Shown: positions 57,291 to 64,000 of the stretch, in pieces | Layout: every line of letters begins with the position of its first letter | How positions within the stretch are numbered: position 1 is the stretch's first letter | Origin: Papilionanthe hookeriana x Papilionanthe teres | Lineage: Eukaryota; Streptophyta; Magnoliopsida; Asparagales; Orchidaceae | Length of the DNA stretch: 64,000 nucleotides | Direction: 5' to 3' | NCBI GenBank assembly: GCA_022702705.1 | Contig: CM040428.1 | Span: 107,898,022 to 107,962,021, forward strand | The notes under the pieces: model-generated | Told to the model about the DNA's origin: nothing | Databases searched by the model: none | What the model saw: the letters and a program-made list of their open reading frames with translations, nothing else | Made by a program: the position numbers and the translations under genes

Positions 57291-59079
57291 TTTTTTTAAA
57301 AGAGTTTAATAATTTAATTTTAGTTTAATGATTAAGTCTTTTAATATTTTAAATTTGAGTTATCATTTTAATTAAGAATTGAATATTAATGAGATAATTA
57401 ATTTAGGGATTTTTAAATTAAAGAATAAATCTCTTCCTAATAATATCCCTATTTCAATAATTCCAATTTTATTATTCTTCCAAATTTAATCCATTATTTA
57501 ATTAAGGTTTAATTATTTTAAAATTGTTTAATGGGTTTCTACCCTTTAATTACTTAAATTTCAATCATCCAAATCAGATTAGGATCAAATATTTTACTTA
57601 TTAATTTTTTTAAACCTAAAGTTTTAATTAAGAATTAAAATTTTAATTACCACTTTACCCTTTAAGCTTAATAATTTCATAACTCACTAAATTGAACTCA
57701 AATGAACTTGAAATTTTTATGTGACTTCACTCATATGTCAATAAAGACATGAGAGGAGAAAATGTGATTTTTCTGTATTTAATTTATTTATATAATTATT
57801 TTTGGTAGAAAATAGAGATTTCAAGGAAAATTTAATAACATGACCAAGGGAAAGTTTCTGTCCTTAAGAAAATTAGGGGACATTTCTAATGACCAGAGGA
57901 CCACTTGGACCAATTTTGGTGATTTTTTGAATTATATTATTTTTATTATAATTATTTTAAGTTTTGGAGTGTTAATTAATTTAAAAATAAAATAAATGTT
58001 GAAAAATGGATTTTATATTTTTCAAAAATCTCTCTGATATCAAGAAAACCAGAGAAACAAATTTTACAATTTTCTGATTTTTCTATGATTTATTATAATT
58101 ATGTTAGTGAAAAAGCTAGAAAACATATTTTTTTTAATTTTAAAATTACCTTAGAGCTTTAAAATTTAATATCTCACTAAATAGACCTAAGAAAAATGTG
58201 GGGTTTGTTCCTAAGTGATTAAAATTCAAAATGTGACATTTTGGTGAATTTTATTATTTTTGTGATTTTTATTAATTTTTAATTATTAAAATATTAAAAT
58301 AATATTAAAAATCAACTTTTTAGAAAATTGAAATTTTAATTTTCTTAAATTCCCCTAATATCAGAGAGGCTCCAAAACCAATTTGGTGAATTTTTAAAAA
58401 GTATTTTAAAAGTTATGAATTTTTAAAGTTTAAAATGAGCTAAGTGGCTTAATCGACCCAATTAGTGGGGCTAACTTGAAGTCCAATTGACCTCAAATTT
58501 TTATGATGGGTTCCTCTGATTCTGAAGGTCAGTGGAGAAATGATTTCAAGTCAATTTGATGTATGGTTAGCTCTCATTAATTAGAGACCTATTTTGGGTG
58601 TTTAAGCCAATTAGGGTTGTTTTAAATGAACTAATTCAAAACCTATTTTTCCTAGGGTTCTCTGGTCATAAGGAACATCATCAAATTTTCCTAGAATTTA
58701 TGTCACAACATGCTATTTATTGGAATTAAAATACTCAAAACGGTAACTCTGAATTTGAAAAATCAATAACTTTTCACAGGGATGGCCTCGACTTTGGAAA
58801 ATTCGGGGAATGTTCCCAAATTCGGAGGCTTCAAAAGCCACTATGGTCTCATGCCATGGTGAATTGTATGCATGCATGGAGAATTAAAATAATGCAGAGA
58901 GTAAATAAATTATAAAAAATAAAATACTTGATGAAATTAAATGATTTCTTTTCCACATTATTCTCCTTTGTTCAGCGAGCGAGAGGGTATTTTTATTTTA
59001 TTTTTCGATTTTTCTACATAGAGATATGAATTTTTGAAGTTTAGGGAATTAAATAAATAGAAAAATACTCTAATTTTCT

Positions 59080-59295
59080 ATTTATCCACGCGGCGCCGCG
59101 TCGACCTCGGCGACTCCGAACGCACACGCGTCGCGCTCCCATTCGACGCCGCCACCGAGTCGGCGGCCCGGGCCCCGCGGTTCTCGTACCTTCTCCCGGT
59201 CCGACGCCATCCGAGCCGTTCGTCCGCGCGTGTATTGAATGGACGGCATCCGTTCATCGTCCCCGAGCGTCCTCGCCCGAGAGCCGTCCACACTA
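59080..59295 (-). other. CpG-dense block in giant LTR, copy 2
   Basis: Homologous to 15840-16035, with many intact CpG and a GGCGCCGCG end. It lies roughly 600 bases downstream of the TATA box on the element's strand. Confidence 0.65.
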
Positions 59296-59884
59296 AATCT
59301 CTAAGATCTCACTCGATACTCGATGGATTTTTATGTTCTTATGCTCTATGGATTCGTCTTGAAGAGACGAACACATCTATACGGTTAACATGCATTGAAA
59401 ATAAGGCATTTGAAATGGAGAATCTCCGAAGCTCGGGATAAAGAATTAGCTCATACCTTTGCTCGGAGAAGTGTGGCTTCAATGCGAGAGTTGTTGCACC
59501 TTCGATTGGATCCTAGCAAGCTCCGAGATGAGGTCTCACGGTGCGGTGAATTGTCCGGATGTGAATTCGACCAAGCCCGATCACAAAGCTTGGAGGCTGG
59601 AGCAGCCGGGTGGCTCTGGAGATGGGGCTTTTACTGGTGGACACCTTCCCTTGGTGCGAGTGAAGGTGTAGAACCAATCAATTTGGGAATTGGCTCACTT
59701 GTGGAGAAGTGTCACTGGTTTTGGGTGGAATTTTAACTGCGAAATTGAGCTCGCGAGAGGAGAAATGGCGGGGGGATCTCATTTGGGGATCAAGTGCTCT
59801 GTGTATGGGGAGGAGTACGGAACAATTTTGGCGAGTTTTGGCAAGGTTTGTGCTTAGCTCCTCTCGTGGCCGAGAGAGGTGGAG

Positions 59885-59893
59885 TTTAAATAG
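59885..59893 (-). promoter_or_regulatory. TATA box of giant LTR, copy 2
   Basis: CTATTTAAA on the minus strand followed by CTCCACCTCTCTCGGCC. It matches 15223-15231 in copy 1 and lies about 2.4 kb from the element start. Confidence 0.5.
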
Positions 59894-62276
59894 GAGAGGG
59901 TGGAGGGCCTCCCGGGGGAGTTGAGGCATGGGATCGAGCTGCTCCGGTGAGGAGAAGAACGACCATGGTGACCACTAGGCATGGGGCAGCTCAGCAAGTG
60001 AGAATTTCGATGTTGGCTCACATGTGAGCTCTCGGCCATGGTGTTTTCCGGCAGCTCGGTGGCCGGCCGGCCGGGCATTGGTCACCATCTTGGTCGGGGA
60101 GGTCGGGGCGGGGCTTAGTGCGATCAATTAGCATTGGCCATGTGTAAAGGGTTTGATTTAGATGGAATGGGGGCATGGCTAAATTTGAACCTAAATGGGT
60201 CAACCCACCCATTTGGGCTAGGTGCACCACCCGAGGCTCGGTTTTGGCGAGGGAAAAGTGATTTGGCTCGGCATAATCGGTAGGGTCAAGTCACCATCCA
60301 AGCACGATTAGGCATAAGCATGGTTATGGGGAATCATGGGAGTGGTTAATCACCTTTAGGAATTAAGGAAAGAGTCTCCTCCTTTTGCCCAAAATGGCAT
60401 GGTGACATGTAAAGAGGCTCTCATGGCTTGCATATGGCTTGTGCATGGCTCCATGGCTCCATTTGGCTTGGGAAAAGGTTGGGTCAATTTCATAAAAATG
60501 GGTTTTAAGAATTTTGGATAATTTGGTGGAAATTTGGATGAAGCTTGATTTGGAATAATTTGATGGTGAATTTAGGACTTAGGTAATGGATTTAATTAAG
60601 TGGATGACAAATGGAGATGTCATGTGGGCTTTAGGGTAGATTTTGGGCCTTTGGATGTGGTGAAGTGGGCTTTTAGGAAAGTTTAAGGGAAATGGGCTTT
60701 TGATTTTAGGATGGGCATTTGGATAAAAAATTTTGTGAAGAACTTTGTCAAATAAATGTCATAATTGGTTTAGGGATGTTTTATGAAGGGCTTGGAATTA
60801 ATTTGATGTGATTTGGAGTTAAATTGGTTTGAATTTGGGTTTATTTGGTAAGTGGGCCTATGTAGGTCCAAGTGGGCCAAGTTGGGCTAATGTTGGGCTA
60901 GAGTTGAAATTGATGTAAAATCAATGTTGAGAAATGTTTATGGGAGTGTTTCAAAGAGGTTTTGACTTTGGTTGGGCTTTGATTTTGGGGTTTGGGCTCA
61001 TTTGGGTTAGGTTTGGGTTTAGGTCAAAATTGGACCTTTTAACCTTGGGTTGAGTTTGAGTGGGGTTTGGGTCTAAATTTTGGGCAAATCATGTTATTAT
61101 TTTGTTTGTGGGAATGTTAAGGAAGATTTAGAAAAGATTTGGGGTTAATTGGAATTGAGTTGGGTGAGTTTGGGTTAGGTTTAGGTCATGGGTCCAAATT
61201 GGGCTTTAAGGCCAAAAGTGAGATTGGATCCAAATGTCAATCAAATTGGGCTTGGATTTGGTCTAGATTAGTGTTGGGAATGTTGAATTGAAGTTTAGAA
61301 TTGAATTGGACCAAAATTGGGGTCAATTGGGTAGGTTTGGTTTGACATTGGGTTCACTTAGGGTTAAAATGGGTCAAATTGGGGATTTTGACAAAAGTAG
61401 GGTAAATTGACAAAATTGGCCCATGGTGTAGTTGGACAAAATGAAATTGGGAATATTTGGGATTTTCTGGAATTTTTTGGGAATTTTCTGAATTTTTGGA
61501 TTTTTAGGCCAAGAGGGGTATTTTGGGTATTTGGAGGGTATTGGGAGGTATTTTTGGAATTTTTGGTATTTTTGGGTATGGATGATCAGTTTAAGTGATG
61601 TGGAAATGTTTGGGATTGATTTTGGGGAATTTTGGATAATTAGGAAATTTTTGAGAAATTTGGGTAATTTTAAGGGTTCTAGGTAGGTTTAGTAGGTGTA
61701 GGGTCCCGGGGGTCAAAAATTGAAAATTTGGGAAATTGAAGTTTGGGTGAATTTGGGTGGAAAGAAGTCATTTTGGTTGAGCCATGAAGCCATATCAAGC
61801 CCACATGAGCCATGAAGGGAGTCATTTGAGGCATTCACTATGTTGTTCCTAACCTCTTGAGCGAGGGCTTAGGGGTTAAGGACCATCCATGTGGATCACT
61901 TACATGAGTCAGGAGGTCAAGTTAGGTATGGGTGTGGTTTTATGAGGTATGTGGAAGTGTAGTGTGTTGGTGTAGTGTATAAGTGTAGTGTGTGTAAATC
62001 AGCCCCTTCACCAGACCAGGCCACCCAGGGCAGTCCTAAGGCCAAAGAGTCCTATAGGAACTCATCCTTTAAACTTCCACATTTGATTTCAACCCTCTAG
62101 GTGATTAGGGGTCTACGATCAAGTTTGTGGAGTTTGCGGGGAGTTAAGAAGTGGTTTGAATTTCTAAAAGGTGGGTCCCAATTCTAGTTCTCTAAGATAG
62201 TCAAAGGAAAAGCCTAAGGCTAGATCCTAAGTACTAAAGAGAAGAAGAGAAGACCTCATCAAAAATGAGGTCAACA

Positions 62277-62281
62277 TGATG
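62277..62281 (+). repeat. target-site duplication TGATG, right copy
   Basis: Matches 54630-54634 on the other side of the giant element. Confidence 0.85.
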
Positions 62282-62844
62282 GTTCTCAAGATCCTATTCA
62301 TATTCAGAAATTTAATTCTGAGTCATCTATAATGGTTGAAAGTTCTATTATTAATTCCAATATTTCTGGGACTCCTTCTATTATCTTACCTGCTGCTGTT
62401 CCTTCAGAATTACCTGATGTTTTGCCTATAGTTATTGAAAAAGTTGTTAATTCTGAAACTGGTTTAATAAATACTGATCCCATTCCACAAATCAATTCTG
62501 ATACTACTTTGATTAATGGTTCTCAGGGTTTGGATTCTTCTTTAGCCAATGAAGTAATTTCAGTTCCAACTGATAATGCTGATATCAATCTTTATTTATC
62601 CAAAGAAGCATTACCACCAGCAATGCAATATCCAGTTTTTAATATTAAGCCACAGGAGATTCTTGATATTAATACTAATATGGCTATTGTTAATAGTGAG
62701 ATTAATGAGGATTGGGTAGTGAAACGAAGTAAGAAGAAAAAGTCAGTTTATCATCTTTCTGCCGAGAATATTATTCCATCAAGTCCTACTGCATCTTCCC
62801 TTTCTAGATTGACTAGGGGAGGTAGATCTATACATCATGCTTAA
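62282..62844 (+). pseudogene. LINE ORF1, last part
   Basis: Continues ORF1 after the giant element, open to a stop at 62842-62844. Low-complexity Ser/Ile/Asn/Pro-rich linker, then WVVKRSKKKKSVYHL near the end, a basic patch like the tail of ORF1 in the minus-strand LINE. The last codons overlap the first codons of ORF2 (ATGCTTAA at 62837-62844). Confidence 0.78.
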
Positions 62845-64000
62845 TTTTCTCTGTTGGAATATTAGGGGAGTGGCAAACCCTGGCTCCCTTAATAGATTAC
62901 TAAGAATTAACAGGGTTCATAAATGCTGGGTGGTGGTTCTTCTTGAGCCAATGGTTAAATCTAACCCAGACAAATTTATTAGAAATTTCCCTGGGTATAA
63001 TCTTGTTTTTAATTCTTCCAATAAAATTTGGATTTTTTATAGGAAATAATTAAAGATGGATATACTTGTTGATCATTCTCAGTTTTTACATGTTCATTTT
63101 GAGATTGACTCTTTTAAAGGATAGGCTTCTTTTGTTTATGCCGCTTCATCTAAAGTGGATAGAGAGGTTCTTTGGTCTCATTTACATGAGATTGGTCAAA
63201 CAATTAATGAGGGTTGGATGGTTGGAGGTGATTTCAATTGCATTTCTCATCCTACTGAGAAGAAGGGAGGAAGGAATCCTAATCTAAATGATTTGCTGGT
63301 TTTTTCTGATTACATCAATAATGCTGGACTGTTTGACATTGGTTTTGAAGGTTCACCATTTACTTGGAGGAGGGGAAGCATTTATGAAAGATTGGACAGA
63401 GTTCTTGTTAACAAGCTTTGGCTTGATTTGTTTCCTATTTCTAAAGTTCAACATCTTGCTAGATTGGGGTCTGATCATTCTCCTCTTCTTATTAAACTTG
63501 TTGTGGCCAATGTTGTTCACAAAACCTGCTTCAGATATTTGAATGTATGGTCTTCCCATCCTAATTGTAGGAAGGTAATTGAGTCTAATTGGATTGTTCC
63601 AAAGAATTTCTTAAATACAAATCCTCTTATTTAGCTTTGGCAGATTCAGAAAAAACTTTCTAAGGTTTTAACTAGTTGGAATTGGAGTGATTTTGGTAAT
63701 ATTAACTCCAATATAAAGGATGTTGAAGAGTTGATTTCCAAAACTGAAAGAGATGTTGAAAATGGCTCTTTTTCTGATCATGAATTATTATTAGCAAATG
63801 AAAAATTAAACACTACCATTCTTCAGGAGGAATTGTTTCTTCAACAGAAGGCTTCAGCTAATCACTTTCTATATGGTGATAGAAATTCGAAGTTTTTCCA
63901 TGCTGTGATCAAATATAGAAGATCTCTTAATTCGATTTTAAAAATTAAATCTTCTACTAGAGGATGGCTTTATGATTCCCAAGACATAGCTGATGATGCT
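62837..64000 (+). pseudogene. LINE ORF2: endonuclease and start of RT region (runs off window)
   Basis: The ATG at 62837 starts MLNFLCWNIRGVANPGS. The APE endonuclease follows: LLEPMVKSNPDKF, then a stop at 63047-63049 and a shift, INEGWMVGGDFNCISHP (DFN), GLFDIGFEGSPFTW, YERLDRVLVNKLW and SDHSPLLI. After a single stop at about 63632 it continues with LNTTILQEELFLQQKA and FLYGDRNSKFFHAVI, the linker before RT. RT itself lies beyond 64000. Only a few lesions, so this is the youngest LINE here. Confidence 0.87.

Larger units (their letters stand above)
54635..62276 (-). mobile_element. giant non-coding LTR-like element, copy 2 (7.64 kb)
   Basis: Inverted counterpart of 13020-20262. Its minus-strand 5' end (TGTTGACCTC) is at 62276 and its end (ATGCCGACA) at 54635, with a perfect target duplication TGATG. 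Inserted into LINE ORF1. In minus-strand order it has the G-poor tract (plus-strand T/G-rich, about 60480-61800), the TATA box (59885-59893), the CpG-dense block (about 59080-59295), AT-rich DNA and the pentanucleotide array (56735-57290). No protein-coding frame is shared with copy 1. Confidence 0.82.

Overview
This is nuclear DNA of a seed plant, most likely a eudicot, and almost all of it is retrotransposon sequence. The evidence is: Athila-type Ty3/gypsy elements with a tRNA-Asp primer site and an env-like reading frame; plant L1-type LINEs with a DUF4283/zinc-knuckle ORF1, APE endonuclease, YADD reverse transcriptase and plant-type RNase H; AT-rich non-coding DNA; and two giant LTR-like elements. 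No bacterial operon, rRNA, tRNA or CRISPR was seen. The species cannot be named from the sequence.

Layout. 1-21491 is a stack of Athila-related elements inserted into one another: a minus-strand LTR (1-1351) sits in a plus-strand element (1352-4394), which sits in the integrase region of a minus-strand element (4395-10478), which sits in the 3' part of a plus-strand element (10479-20329), which interrupts older minus-strand LTRs (20330-21491). The 3' LTR of the plus element is itself split by a 7.24 kb non-coding element (13020-20262) with TG/CA ends and a perfect 5-bp target duplication GTTAT. 21492-34440 is older mixed DNA. It holds decayed LTRs, two solo Athila-type LTRs with clear target duplications (24858-26643, AGCCT; 31038-32844, CCCGA), one apparently intact host gene for a small three-helix membrane protein (23675-24091), an unrecognised broken coding segment near 29685-30013, and the two ends of a diverged third copy of the giant element.

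34447-51857 is one minus-strand LINE cut in two by a plus-strand Athila element (35611 to about 47240) that has lost its 3' LTR. This Athila keeps the 5' LTR, PBS, gag, protease, RT, RNase H, integrase and, unusually, two tandem diverged env-like frames. 51858-53387 is a 5'-truncated plus-strand LINE, and 53388-64000 is a longer plus-strand LINE interrupted by a second giant element (54635-62276, inverted relative to the first, target duplication TGATG).

Nearly every coding frame carries frameshifts or stops, so the elements are dead or non-autonomous. The most interesting signals are non-coding: GC-rich palindrome clusters at the same place in every Athila-type LTR, with a different sequence in each but palindromy retained; the same palindrome cassette in front of both env-like frames; a conserved stem with a purine-only loop before the 3' LTR; LTRs that appear to have swallowed an older primer-binding site; and the giant solo-LTR-like elements with a CpG island and an expanding pentanucleotide array. 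I found no new defence-like or enzymatic system.
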